Shown: piece by piece, positions 1-10,934 of the stretch
Layout of the letters: each line of letters opens with the position of its first letter
Position numbering within the stretch: position 1 is the first letter of the stretch
Assembly (NCBI GenBank): GCA_963726765.1
Contig: CAVSDH010000014.1
Coordinates: 186,001-250,000, forward strand
Direction of reading: 5' to 3'
DNA length: 64,000 bases
DNA from: CAIWHR01 sp963726765
Lineage (GTDB): Bacteria > Pseudomonadota > Gammaproteobacteria > Burkholderiales > Casimicrobiaceae
Translations under genes and position numbers: made by a program
Notes under the pieces: generated by a model
Seen by the model: the letters and a program-made list of their open reading frames with translations, nothing else
What the model was told of the DNA's origin: nothing
Databases searched by the model: none

Positions 1-90
1 AGAAGCATCAAGGAATTCGCGCAGGATCTGGTCGCGACTCCGCGTGTGGAGACCGGCGGATGGTTTGCCCGGATGATCCGGCGCGCATGA
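1..90 (+). CDS. C-terminal end of a tad-locus protein (TadZ/CpaE position), partial
   Basis: The window opens inside a gene whose last 29 codons are read here and end in TGA at 88-90, 31 bases before tadA. The tail is basic (it ends WFARMIRRA) and carries no recognisable motif. In Flp-pilus (tad) loci the gene directly before tadA/cpaF is normally the MinD-like localisation ATPase tadZ/cpaE, so that is the likely identity. This is inference from gene order only, because no ATPase motif is inside the window. Confidence 0.55.
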   Translation, partial: RSIKEFAQDLVATPRVETGGWFARMIRRA

Positions 91-121
91 GCGAAGCTCA
101 CAACAGGACGAGAGGGACCCG

Positions 122-1476
<1,355 letters not shown>

Positions 1477-1480
<4 letters not shown>

Positions 1481-2472
1481 CCGAAGCCGCGATGCACGAC
1501 GTTTCCTACTACCTGTTCGCAATGTTGCTGTTTCTGGCCGTGGTCCTGCTGTTCGAGGGTGTCTACGTATGGTGGAACGACTCGCGGGGACCGGAGGCAA
1601 AGCGCATCGAACGGCGATTGCGGCTCATGTTCGCCGGCGCGCAGGAGGGCGGCGAGAAGCTCTCCATCCTGAAGACGCGGATGTTGTCCGATACCCCTTC
1701 GGTGCAGCGATTGCTGCTCGCGGTCCCGCGCGTCCACAGGCTCGACCGGCTTCTCGAGCAGTCGGGGTTGAGCTGGAGCGTCGCCCAGTTTCTGACGCTG
1801 ACATTCGCCGGCGCCGCCTTGGGACTGGCACTGGCGCTTGTGCTGGGGGCCCCGGCGGGCTGGACGATCGTCGCCTGCATCGCCGTCGCGGCGCTGCCCC
1901 TCGTGCATGTGCTGGCTCGCAAGAGCAAACGGCTCGTGGAGATCGACCGCCAGTTGCCCGACGCCATGGACATGATGAGCCGCGCGCTGCGCGCAGGGCA
2001 CGCTTTCCCGAGCGCACTCAAGATGGTAGGCGACGAGATGAACGATCCGATCGCCGCCGAGTTTCGCGTCGCGTTCGACGAAGTCAACTACGGCATTCCG
2101 ATGCAGGATGCGTTGCTCAATCTCGCGACGCGAGTTCCGATTACGGATTTCCGGTATTTCGTGATCGCGGTACTGATACAGAGGGAGACCGGCGGCAATC
2201 TCGCCGAGCTGCTCGGCAACATCGCGGCGATCATCCGTGCGCGCCACAAGCTGACTGGAACGATCCGCGTGCTGTCGGCGGAAGGGCGGCTTTCGGCGTG
2301 GATCCTGTGCGCGCTGCCGTTTGTGCTCGCGGGTGCGATTTCCCTTCTGAATCCCGAGTTTCTAGGTGTCCTGCGGACCGATCCGGTGGGGATCAGGCTC
2401 GTCATGGGCGCACTGGTCATGATGCTGATCGGTGTGCTGTGGATACGCTCGATTGTGCGTATCCGGGTGTGA
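1477..2472 (+). CDS. tadB: Flp pilus assembly inner-membrane protein TadB
   Basis: Polytopic inner-membrane platform protein of the Tad secretion system, working with TadC and the ATPase TadA. The 331-residue product has one N-terminal membrane segment (about residues 9-28), a pair of segments near 105-150, a type II secretion F (T2SSF) domain with the PDAMDMMSRALRAGHAF region, and a C-terminal membrane pair. The GTG at 1477 overlaps the tadA stop by four bases. An ATG at 1492 is an alternative start that would only trim the extreme N terminus. Confidence 0.93.
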
Positions 2473-2496
2473 TGCGATGACTCGGGACGTAGAGCC

Positions 2497-3432
2497 ATGC
2501 TAGTTCAATCCGTCTATCTGGCCATCGTATTCGTCGCCGTCTTCGGATGCGGGCTGCTCGTCACGTACTTCTCGGCCCCCAACATGCTGCGGGAGCGGCT
2601 TGCGAGGTTTTCCGAGTCCCCCGCGGCGCCGGGACCGGGGGTTCAGAGCTGGGTGGCCAAGATCGTCCGGTTCACCGGTCCTCTCGCCAAGCTGTCGGTG
2701 CCTGACGAGGGATGGGAAGCGTCACCGCTGCGCATCCGCTTCATGAATGCGGGATTGCGCGGCGCATCCGCCCCGACCGTCTACTTCGCGACGAAGACGG
2801 TGCTCGCGATAGGTCTGCCCGCGCTCTGGTTCGTGGGGTTGTCGATCTTCGCAGTGCGGGTGCAGCCGCAGCTCCTCATGGCGTCGTTGGTCCTTGCGGG
2901 CGCCGTTGGATACTACGCGCCCAACATCGTCCTTGGCGTGGCGATCAATCGGAGGAAGCGCGAGATCTTCGAGAATTTCCCCGACGCGATCGACCTCATG
3001 ACCGTGTGTGTCGAGGCCGGCCTCGGACTCGACGCGGCGATGGTGCGCGTGGCCGGCGAGATGGAAATGACGAGCTTGCCGCTCGCGTCCGAGCTGCACC
3101 TCGTGACGCTGGAACTCCGCGCGGGGGCGACCAAGGAAAAGGCATTGCGCAATCTGGCGCTGCGGGCGGGTGTCGACGAAGTCGATGCGCTGGTCGCGAT
3201 GCTGATCCAGGCCGACAGGTTCGGGACCAGCATCGCGGACTCGCTGCGCGTCCATGCCGACACGCTGCGCACGAAGCGGCGGCTGCGGGCGGAGGAAGCC
3301 GCCGCGAAGATCCCGATCAAGCTGCTGTTCCCGCTCATCTTCTGCATCTTCCCGTCGATGCTGCTCGTCTTGCTGGGACCGGCGATGATCCACATCTACC
3401 GCATCCTGTTTCCCGTCATGGCGGGTGAGTAG
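2497..3432 (+). CDS. tadC: Flp pilus assembly inner-membrane protein TadC
   Basis: Second T2SSF-domain platform protein of the Tad system and partner of TadB. The 311-residue product has an N-terminal membrane helix, a paired helix region around residues 100-150, the T2SSF core (PDAIDLMTVCVEAGLGLDAAM) and C-terminal membrane helices ending in a short tail. It lies 24 bases after tadB and 17 bases before tadD, on the same strand, so it is one operon with them. TadB-TadC tandem order is the family norm. Confidence 0.93.
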   Translation: MLVQSVYLAIVFVAVFGCGLLVTYFSAPNMLRERLARFSESPAAPGPGVQSWVAKIVRFTGPLAKLSVPDEGWEASPLRIRFMNAGLRGASAPTVYFATKTVLAIGLPALWFVGLSIFAVRVQPQLLMASLVLAGAVGYYAPNIVLGVAINRRKREIFENFPDAIDLMTVCVEAGLGLDAAMVRVAGEMEMTSLPLASELHLVTLELRAGATKEKALRNLALRAGVDEVDALVAMLIQADRFGTSIADSLRVHADTLRTKRRLRAEEAAAKIPIKLLFPLIFCIFPSMLLVLLGPAMIHIYRILFPVMAGE

Positions 3433-3449
3433 CGACGTCGGAGGCGAAC

Positions 3450-4604
3450 GTGAGGAATGGAAGGTTTACGCTGTATTGCGCAATCGGGGTCGCGATTCTC
3501 GGCGGGTGCACGGGAAGCCAGAACCTCACGCGCCTGGAAGTGCGGCCGGTCGTCAGCGTTCGCCATGGCACCGATCAGTCGCAGGGCTATTACGAGCTCG
3601 GCCGCTACTACCTGGCGCAGAACCGTCCCGAGGTCGCCCTGGATGCGCTCAGCAAGGCGCTCGTTCTGGATGCGCGCCTCGTCGAGGCGCACAACGCGGT
3701 CGGGGTGATCTACTCCGCGCAAGGGAGCTACGACTCGGCGCTCGCGCACTTCCGGGCCGCGATCGAGCTGGCGCCCGATGCCGCGTATCTCCAGAACAAC
3801 CTTGGTTACACGTTGTATCTCCAGGGCAACGGAGTGGCCGCCGTTTCAGCGCTCGAGCACGCGACGACGCTCGAGCCGTCGAATGCGGGGGCGTGGAACA
3901 ACCTCAGCCTCGCTTTGGCACAGGCCGGCGAATCGGCACAGTCCGTAGCGGCACACGCGCGCGCACTCCTCCTCGCCGAGCCGCCACCGGTGGTCGCTCG
4001 TGCCGCAACCAAACTCGACTCTGCCGGAGCGCCAGCCAACCACGTCGTGGCGCACGCTGCCGCAGCAGGCAAATTGCCGGCCATCTCCCAGTTGACGAGT
4101 GACGACTCGATCGTCGTCGCGCCGCCCGAGCCGACCGAACCCGCGCGGATGGTCGCGATTGCGCCAAACGTCTACGAGCTGAGATGGGCAATGGCACCGG
4201 ACGTCGTGGAATCGGTACGCAAACGATCGAGGCCGACGTCCGCCGAGCGGGCGTACGGGCTCGAAGTCTCGAATGGCAACGGGGTCAGCGGCATGGCTCG
4301 GCGTATCGGGCAGCAGCTCGCCGCAAATGGATCGCCGAAGGCCTGGCTTACGAACCAGAAGCCGTTCGAGCAGCGCTCCACCGAGATTCAGTTTCGAGAT
4401 GGATACGTCGAGCCGGCAATGGCGCTGCGCGGACGGGTTCCCGGCGTGCCGCCGACGGTCAGGAGCACGGCGTTGCGCGCCGGCATCGACGTTCGCCTCG
4501 TGCTGGGCAAGGATCTGCCTCCCGATGTCGCGCTACTGGATCCTGCCACCACAACCATGCGGGTCGCATCGACACCAGGCGCCATTTCGCGCGAAACACG
4601 TTAA
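3450..4604 (+). CDS. tadD: TadD-like TPR lipoprotein with C-terminal LytR_C domain
   Basis: Predicted periplasmic lipoprotein needed for Flp pilus biogenesis. The signal peptide ends in a lipobox LGGC with Cys20. Three or four tetratricopeptide repeats follow (about residues 45-165; for example GYYELGRYYLAQNRPEVALD). After an Ala/Pro-rich linker there is a second domain (about residues 268-370, starting YGLEVSNGNGVSGMARRIG) that resembles the LytR C-terminal domain, a module of cell-envelope proteins. It sits 17 bases after tadC. The TPR-plus-LytR_C arrangement is longer than a minimal TadD. The LytR_C call rests on sequence pattern only. Confidence 0.85.
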   Translation: MRNGRFTLYCAIGVAILGGCTGSQNLTRLEVRPVVSVRHGTDQSQGYYELGRYYLAQNRPEVALDALSKALVLDARLVEAHNAVGVIYSAQGSYDSALAHFRAAIELAPDAAYLQNNLGYTLYLQGNGVAAVSALEHATTLEPSNAGAWNNLSLALAQAGESAQSVAAHARALLLAEPPPVVARAATKLDSAGAPANHVVAHAAAAGKLPAISQLTSDDSIVVAPPEPTEPARMVAIAPNVYELRWAMAPDVVESVRKRSRPTSAERAYGLEVSNGNGVSGMARRIGQQLAANGSPKAWLTNQKPFEQRSTEIQFRDGYVEPAMALRGRVPGVPPTVRSTALRAGIDVRLVLGKDLPPDVALLDPATTTMRVASTPGAISRETR

Positions 4605-4654
4605 TGGGTGATGGCGCAGGGTCGCCGAACCCAGCTTAATTCGAAGAGAGAACC

Positions 4655-6478
4655 ATGTCCAAATTGACCCGATCCATCGCATTCGTCAAGTGGGTAACAG
4701 TAGCGGCCGCATTCGCCGTTCTGACAGGGTGCGGAGGCGACGACAGCGACGGTCCGTGCGTGAACGATCCCAAGCGCGACCCGCTTCTGCCCAGTTGCGA
4801 GGGAACCGGATCACCGGGTGGTCAGGTTCAATCGGGCTTGACGCTGACGCTATCGGATTCGTCCGGCAACGCCACGTCGACAGTCTCGCCGACGAACCCC
4901 GGCTTCGTCGAAGCGAAAGTGAAGGACTCCAATGGCAAAGCCGCATCCAACGCTGCCGTCAGTTTTACGACAACGGATTCGACCGGAGGATTCAGCCCAC
5001 CGTCCGCAAGCGCATTGACGGATTCCAATGGCATCGCGCGGGTGACCTTGATCGCAGGGTCCGTAGTCGGTGCCTACACGCTTGGCGCATCAACACCGGG
5101 CACGGGCTCGAATACCGTCAATGGCGCCGGCACGGTAGGCTCGGTGCCTTCCAGTTCGGCAACGCTCGGATATGCGGTGAACGTCAGCAATCTGCCCACC
5201 AGTGCGCTCGGTTCCATAAAGTTTGTCTCCGCGGACCCAAAGAGCATCGCGTTGAAGGGCACCGGTGGTGTGGGCCGTCAGGAATTCTCTCTTGTAACCT
5301 TCCAGGTGTTCGATCAGACGGGGCATCCCGTGCAACGCACGCAGGTCAACTTCACTCTCAACACTTCGGTCGGCGGTCTGGCGCTGCAACCGCAAAGTGC
5401 GCTGACAGACGCGAACGGCAAGGTATCGACCGTGGTATCAGCGGGAACGGTGCCAACGCCTGCGGTGATCGTGACGGCCTCGGCGCCCGCCAGCGGGATC
5501 ACGACGGTTTCCAACCTTCTGGTCATCTCGACCGGCCTTGCAATCGACTCACGCACGTCGCTATCGGTGGTCACCGGAAACTGTGAGGGATGGAATTTTG
5601 ACGGCGAATGCACGCAAGTCACCTTGCGCACCGGCGATCATTTCGGGAATCCGGTCGTCGACGGCACTGCCGTGAGCTTCTCGACGGAGTACGGAATCAT
5701 CGACGCCGCGTGCGTGACAGGTGGACTTGGGGGCTCGACGACATCGATCGTCAGCGGTGGACCGGGAGAGTGCACTGCGAGGCTGAATTCCGCGGGAAAC
5801 AGGCCGCCGGGCGGACGCTTGACCGTTCTGGCGTACCTTCGAGGCGAGGAAGACTTCTTCGATGCAAACGGCAACAACGTCTGTGATGGCTGCAGCAATA
5901 CCGCGGGAGTCGAGTTCAAGTCGGTTCATGACCTGAAGCCCGACGTCATTCGCGACGATAGCGAGGATGGTCGGTGGACGCCCGGAGAGCCGTGCATCAG
6001 TCCGAGCGGCAATCCAGGTTGCGATACGCCGCCGGACGGCATCTACAATGGCGTGCTGGCGAATCCGAAAATTCCAGACGCACTGCAGACGATTTATCTC
6101 AGTCGACAATACGTGTCTATCTGGTCAGGCAGCAACGCGTACATCTCCCCCGCGCAAGCCCTGGCATGCGCCAGTTTTTCACCTCCGGGCACGGGCTCGG
6201 CCAACATACACGTGCGCGTGGTCGACGTGAATGGGAATCCGATGCCGGCCGGGACGAAGATCGTCTTCAGCGGGCCATCGATTGCGGCGGGCGCGCCGAC
6301 GAATTTCACGGTGGCAAACTATGTCGTCGGCGTTGGGCAGCGTTTTGGAAACGGTGTCGGCCAGATCCCGATCGAGGAATACGACATTCCGGTCAGCTGC
6401 TCGGGTGGAGGGACAATTCAGGTGACGGTCACAACGCCCCGAGGCATCGTCACGTCGATGACAATTCCGATCAAGTGA
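4655..6478 (+). CDS. Large Ig-like (Big_1-type) repeat lipoprotein at the end of the tad operon
   Basis: Predicted outer-membrane or surface lipoprotein of 607 residues. The signal peptide ends LTGC with Cys26, followed by a Gly/Asp-rich anchor stretch. At least three invasin/Big_1-like beta-sandwich repeats are visible (about 45-150, 185-295, 300-405), each with the phrases 'V.D..GNP...A.V.F' and 'ALTD.NG.A.V'. A further related module lies near the C terminus (about 515-607). Between them is an acidic Cys-containing segment (FFDANGNNVCDG, PDVIRDDSEDG) that may bind calcium. It follows tadD by 50 bases on the same strand. A role as adhesin or pilus-linked surface protein is inference. Confidence 0.75.
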   Translation: MSKLTRSIAFVKWVTVAAAFAVLTGCGGDDSDGPCVNDPKRDPLLPSCEGTGSPGGQVQSGLTLTLSDSSGNATSTVSPTNPGFVEAKVKDSNGKAASNAAVSFTTTDSTGGFSPPSASALTDSNGIARVTLIAGSVVGAYTLGASTPGTGSNTVNGAGTVGSVPSSSATLGYAVNVSNLPTSALGSIKFVSADPKSIALKGTGGVGRQEFSLVTFQVFDQTGHPVQRTQVNFTLNTSVGGLALQPQSALTDANGKVSTVVSAGTVPTPAVIVTASAPASGITTVSNLLVISTGLAIDSRTSLSVVTGNCEGWNFDGECTQVTLRTGDHFGNPVVDGTAVSFSTEYGIIDAACVTGGLGGSTTSIVSGGPGECTARLNSAGNRPPGGRLTVLAYLRGEEDFFDANGNNVCDGCSNTAGVEFKSVHDLKPDVIRDDSEDGRWTPGEPCISPSGNPGCDTPPDGIYNGVLANPKIPDALQTIYLSRQYVSIWSGSNAYISPAQALACASFSPPGTGSANIHVRVVDVNGNPMPAGTKIVFSGPSIAAGAPTNFTVANYVVGVGQRFGNGVGQIPIEEYDIPVSCSGGGTIQVTVTTPRGIVTSMTIPIK

Positions 6479-6544
6479 CGAGCCGATCGTCGATCCCCGG
6501 CGCCGGCATGAACTGGCGGCACGAGAACGAGCGTTGCGCGAAGG

Positions 6545-7741
6545 CTATTTCCCCGCCAGCACCGACTCCCGCGAAAGAATCCGCGCGGTCAGCATCAGCG
6601 CCACCGCGGTCAGCAGCGCGGGAAGCGCATACGACGCGGCGAGCGAGGCGAGCGACAGCGGATCGCCGCGAAGCACCTTCGAAAGCAGCGAGTACTGCCC
6701 GGTGACCGGGAGCCAATGCAGCCAATCCGGCTCCTTCTTCTGCAGAAACATCTGGGCAGCCGGGAGAATCGAGACCGCGAACAGGAGGACCGAGATGTTG
6801 GCCTGCGCCTCCTTGACGCTGCGCCCCCGCATGCCGACGTAGAGCAGGAACGCCGGAACGAGCACGATGAGCGGAACCAGCACGAGCACGAAGGCGCCGA
6901 ACTGCGCCAGTCCGAACACGAACGGGATGCCGACCGCGGGTAGCGGCCCGAAGCGCAGCGTCAGGTAGAACCCCGCCAGCGTGACCGCGACGACGAGCAG
7001 GTTGAGGAGACAGATGGCGAGCCACTTGCCGACGGCGATTTCGAGCGGCGACACGGGCGTGGTCAGGAGCGGCTCGAGGGACCCGCGCTCGCGCTCGCCC
7101 GCGGTCGTGTCGAGTGCGGCGGCCATGCCGCCCATCACCGCCGCGAACAACCCGTAATAGGCGACGAGAAAGAGAACGAGCGCTCCGGAGCTCTGCGGCG
7201 TCGCGAGGTCGCGTGCCTCGATATCCAGTGGAACCGAGACGGCCGGCGCGACTCCGCGCAGGATCAGCCGCGACTGGCCCCATCCGGCGTTGTAAGCGCG
7301 CAGCACCGATTCGACCTGGTCGATCGACGGCCGCGCGCGGTCACGAGAGCGGTCGTAGTAAAGGCGCACCTTTCCGCGCTTGCCGGCGGCGACGTCCTGT
7401 GCGAACGCTGTGTCCACTTCGAGCACGACATCGAGGTCGCCGGTGCGAATCTGATCCTCGAAACCGGGGGGCGCCGGAACGACGGAGATCTGCTGCCGCT
7501 CGAGAAACGCCATCAATGCCGGCGCCTGTTCGCTTCCAACGACGGGCAATGAAAGCTCGCGCCCCCTGTCCAGCTGCTTCGCGATCAGGTTCATCACGAG
7601 CATCAGCAGGACCGGGCCGGCGACGATGGCGGTGACGAGCATTACCAGGATCGCGCGCCGGTCGCGAAAGCTGTCGCGGATTTCCTTGCGCGCCACGGCC
7701 GCGACGCGTCCGTGCGCAGGATGATCGTGGTGCGAGTACAT
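6545..7741 (-). CDS. ABC-2 type exporter permease (NatB-like)
   Basis: Inner-membrane permease of a two-gene ABC exporter. The 398-residue product has an N-terminal membrane segment (AILVMLVTAIVAGPVLLML), a large extracytoplasmic domain, and five or six membrane helices in the C-terminal half, the ABC-2/NatB pattern. The RERGSLEPLLTTPVS signature of the family is present. The ATG at 7741 is two bases after the stop of the ATPase gene, so the pair is co-transcribed. The substrate is unknown: Na+, drug or a lipid-like substrate are all possible for this family. Confidence 0.82.
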   Translation of the reverse strand: MYSHHDHPAHGRVAAVARKEIRDSFRDRRAILVMLVTAIVAGPVLLMLVMNLIAKQLDRGRELSLPVVGSEQAPALMAFLERQQISVVPAPPGFEDQIRTGDLDVVLEVDTAFAQDVAAGKRGKVRLYYDRSRDRARPSIDQVESVLRAYNAGWGQSRLILRGVAPAVSVPLDIEARDLATPQSSGALVLFLVAYYGLFAAVMGGMAAALDTTAGERERGSLEPLLTTPVSPLEIAVGKWLAICLLNLLVVAVTLAGFYLTLRFGPLPAVGIPFVFGLAQFGAFVLVLVPLIVLVPAFLLYVGMRGRSVKEAQANISVLLFAVSILPAAQMFLQKKEPDWLHWLPVTGQYSLLSKVLRGDPLSLASLAASYALPALLTAVALMLTARILSRESVLAGK

Positions 7742-7743
7742 CG

Positions 7744-8487
7744 TCAGGCCGCCAGGCCTTCGCCCGACCCCAGCAGGCGGACGAACGCTTCCTCGAGCGA
7801 CTTCTGGCCCGACTGCGCCAGGAGGTCGGCCGCCGTTCCCGTCGCGACGATGCGGCCGTGCCCCAGGATCACGATACGCTCGCACAGCGCCGAGACTTCC
7901 TGCATCACGTGCGACGAGAACAGCAGGCACTTGCCGGACGCGCGCAGCGCCCGCAGCAGCTCGCGCAACGCGCGCGTGCTCATGATGTCGAGGCCGTTGG
8001 TGGGCTCGTCCAGCAGGATCGTGTCGGGATCGTGGACGAGTGCGCGGGCGATCGCCACCTTCATTCGTTCGCCCTGCGAAAATCCCTGCGCGCGCCGATC
8101 GGCGAGATCGGCGATGCCCAGCGCGGAAATGAGCTCGTCGATGCGCGACTCGAGCCCACGGCCGGCGAGGCCGTGCAGCGCGCCGTAATAGCGGATGTTC
8201 TCCCGCGTGGTGAGTCGCGGGTAGAGTCCGCGCGCATCGGACAGCACGCCGATCCGGCGGCGCACCGCGTAGCGGTCGCGGACGATGTCCTGCCCACCGA
8301 CCGTTGCGCGGCCGGTGTCGGGAACGACCAGCGTCGCCAGCATCCGCAGCAGGGTCGTCTTGCCCGCGCCATTGGGACCGAGGAGGCCGGTGATCTCGCC
8401 GTCGGGTGCGCTGAACGACACTCCATCCACGGCCTTGACCTCGCGTCGCTTGCCGAACGCCTTGGCGAGGTCTTCGACGACGATCAC
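7744..8487 (-). CDS. ABC exporter ATP-binding protein (NatA-like)
   Basis: Cytoplasmic ATPase that drives the adjacent permease. The 247-residue product has Walker A GPNGAGKTT, a signature motif FSQGER (variant of LSGGQ), Walker B TILLDEPTNGLD and a switch His in SSHVMQE. The GTG at 8487 overlaps the stop of the upstream hydrolase gene as GTGA. This was preferred over a longer reading that starts inside that gene and adds about 40 unrelated residues. The order hydrolase-ATPase-permease suggests a single transcript. Confidence 0.9.
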   Translation of the reverse strand: MIVVEDLAKAFGKRREVKAVDGVSFSAPDGEITGLLGPNGAGKTTLLRMLATLVVPDTGRATVGGQDIVRDRYAVRRRIGVLSDARGLYPRLTTRENIRYYGALHGLAGRGLESRIDELISALGIADLADRRAQGFSQGERMKVAIARALVHDPDTILLDEPTNGLDIMSTRALRELLRALRASGKCLLFSSHVMQEVSALCERIVILGHGRIVATGTAADLLAQSGQKSLEEAFVRLLGSGEGLAA

Positions 8488-9981
8488 GGCTGCGGTCCCA
8501 GGTTGTCGGGCCAGAGCATGGGCCGAGTGCTGCGCTCGAAGTGCTCCACACAGGAGACAGGTAGCGCCGCGAAAGTCGGATCGTCGATGAACGACGCGAT
8601 GAGTCGCGGACCGCACGCGTGCTGCGAAACGATGTGGCCATACCCGGTTGCCACGACATGCCGGCTGTTGGGGAGCGTCTTAGCGACTTCGGCGCCGTTC
8701 GCCGGCGGCGTGACCGGATCGAGACCGCCCGACAGGATCAGCACCGGGACGCTGCTCGTTACCGGCGAGGCCGCGTCGGCGGGAGCGCGGCCTTTGGGCC
8801 ATACGTCGCAGACCGCCAGCGCGCGCAGGGCGAGCGTCGCCGACCTCGCCCGCGCGAGCACGCGCGCCCGGTCGTCGGCGGTGACGCGCGCAACGTCCTC
8901 GGCGCAGGTCACCGAATAATGGAGCGCACCGTTGATCTGGTCGTCCAGATTGCCGGCAATGGAGGTGACGGCAGCGTAGAGCGGGCCGTAGTCGCCGGCG
9001 GCCGCACGACCGATGATCTCGGGCAGCAACGACTGCGTTTCGGGCGCGTACAGGAGCGGCTGCAGCGCCCCGATCACGTGGTCGAACGTCAGTGGGTGCG
9101 TGCGCATCTCGCCGGTATTCGGATCGGCGACCGCAACGTCGCGACCGCCCGGTCCGAGTTGATCGCGGATCGTCGACAGGGTCGCCTCGAGATCCGGATG
9201 CATCTTGCGGCACGCTGGCGACTTGCCGCACGCCGCGAGCACCGCGGACAACGCCGCGTCGCGCGTCGGCCCGACGTCGAGCGTCACCCGCAACGACGGC
9301 GGTGCGACGCCGTCGAGCACCTCGCTGCGCACGCGTTCGGGAAATCGCCGCAGGTACTCGAGCGCGACGCGCGTCCCGTACGATCCGCCCCAGAGGTTGA
9401 CCTTCGGGTAGCCCATCGCCCCGCGCACCGCGTCGAGGTCGGCGATCCAGGCCGCGGTCGTGTACTGCGCCGCGTCGATCCCTTTCGCGGCCAGCTCCTT
9501 TGCACATGCGGCTGCCTTCGGTACGGGGTCGAGGTCGAACGCGGCGTCGGGCGAGTCGTCGGGCTTGAGCGCCGCGCAGGCGAGGGGCGACGATCGACCC
9601 GTTCCGCGCTGGTCGACGAGGACGATGTCGCGATCCTTGCGCACGCCCGTCAGCTGCGCCGCGAACGGCCCCAGCCGCGGACGCGGCCTGGCCCGGCCCG
9701 CCCGCCAGTATGAACAGCGGATCGGACCGCGGATTGAGCGTGTTGGCGGGCAGGACCGCGATCGCGAGCGCGATCTTGCGGCCCTCCGGACGGTCGCGGT
9801 TCTCGGCGACCTCGAGCGTGCCGCATTGGGCGGTGACGGCGAGTTTCGGCAGCCGGCACTCCGACAGCGCGATTCCGTGCCCGACGGGTGGCGTCCGGTC
9901 CCCGCACGCGGCGAGCCCGGCAAGGGCAAGCGGCGCAAGCGCGACCAGCGCGCGCAGATGGCCGAAATGCGGACAATCCAT
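8484..9981 (-). CDS. TAP-like alpha/beta hydrolase lipoprotein, frameshifted
   Basis: Predicted periplasmic serine peptidase-like hydrolase of the tripeptidyl aminopeptidase (TAP) type. The N terminus carries a lipobox LAAC (Cys27 from a GTG start at 9984, Cys26 from the ATG at 9981). The oxyanion motif is ILAGGPGQ, the nucleophile elbow GGSYG, and the C-terminal TAP domain supplies the acid (GGLDPVTP) and His (GYGHIVSQHACGP). The first ~95 codons and the rest lie in different frames. One extra base near 9690 explains it, and removing a C of the CC gives a continuous GGPGQAASRLGPFAAQL and a normal ~498-residue enzyme. Probably a consensus error. Confidence 0.82.
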
Positions 9982-10032
9982 CACGTTCGATGTTAGCAGA
10001 CCCTGCCGACGACGTCAGCGCGAAGTGGTCGC

Positions 10033-10038
10033 TATACT
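10033..10038 (+). promoter_or_regulatory. Candidate -10 box of the kynAU operon
   Basis: TATACT at 10033-10038 lies 38 bases before the kynA ATG, in the short divergent gap between the TAP-like hydrolase and kynA. No convincing -35 hexamer is visible, so only the -10 element is proposed. Confidence 0.4.
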
Positions 10039-10076
10039 GCGCGGCATCGCATCACGTTGCGGACGGCGCCACCGAC

Positions 10077-10934
10077 ATGACCACGCGCGATCTCGAACCC
10101 GGCATCGTCACCGACCTGACGAACCGCCTTTCGTACGCCGGCTACCTGCGGCTCGACATGATCCTGTCCGCCCAGCAGCCGCTGTCCGGCACCGCCGGCG
10201 CGCCCGCGCGCCACGACGAGATGCTGTTCATCATCCAGCATCAGACCTCCGAGCTCTGGATGAAGCTCGCGATCCACGAGCTCAAGGCGGCGCTGGCGTT
10301 CGTTCAGCAGGATCGGCTCGACGCGTCGTTCAAGATCCTCGCCCGCGTCAAGCTGATACAGAAGCAGCTCTTCGAGCAGTGGGCGGTGCTGGAGACGCTC
10401 ACGCCGTCGGAATATGAAGCGTTCAGGCCGACGCTCGGAACTTCGTCGGGATTCCAGTCCGCCCAGTACCGCGCGCTCGAGTTCCTGCTCGGCAACAAGC
10501 AGGCCGCGCTGGTCGACGTCTTCCGGTACGACGCCGCCACGCACGCCGAGCTGTCGGCGATTCTCCGCGCGCCGTCGCTCTACGACGAATTTCTGCGCCA
10601 TCTCGCGCGGCGCGGCCTGCCGGTTCCGCCGGCGTCCGTCGAGCGCGACTGGACGCAACCCTATACCCGCAATCCGGACCTCGTCCCCGTCTTCAAGACG
10701 ATCTACGACGATCCGGAACGCTGGTGGGACGCCTACGAGATGGCCGAGAAGCTGGTCGACGTCGAGGAGTCGTTTCAGCTCTGGCGGTTTCGCCATCTGA
10801 AGACCGTCGAGCGGACGATCGGGCACAAGACCGGGACGGGGGGATCGTCCGGCGTTTCCTTCCTGAAACGCGCGCTCGATCACCAGTTCTTTCCGGAATT
10901 GATCGACGTGCGGACGATCATCGGCACGAAATGA
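10077..10934 (+). CDS. kynA: Tryptophan 2,3-dioxygenase
   Basis: Heme enzyme that opens the indole ring of L-tryptophan to N-formylkynurenine, the first step of the kynurenine pathway. The 285-residue product has the family hallmarks YAGYLRLDMILSAQ, the substrate/heme region FIIQHQTSELWMKL, and the C-terminal KRALDHQFFPELIDVRT with a conserved GTGGSSGVSFLKR loop. The ATG at 10077 matches the usual N terminus. An in-frame upstream extension would add 63 unlikely residues. The stop overlaps the kynU start as ATGA, so the two are coupled. No kynB (formamidase) is adjacent. Confidence 0.95.
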   Translation: MTTRDLEPGIVTDLTNRLSYAGYLRLDMILSAQQPLSGTAGAPARHDEMLFIIQHQTSELWMKLAIHELKAALAFVQQDRLDASFKILARVKLIQKQLFEQWAVLETLTPSEYEAFRPTLGTSSGFQSAQYRALEFLLGNKQAALVDVFRYDAATHAELSAILRAPSLYDEFLRHLARRGLPVPPASVERDWTQPYTRNPDLVPVFKTIYDDPERWWDAYEMAEKLVDVEESFQLWRFRHLKTVERTIGHKTGTGGSSGVSFLKRALDHQFFPELIDVRTIIGTK

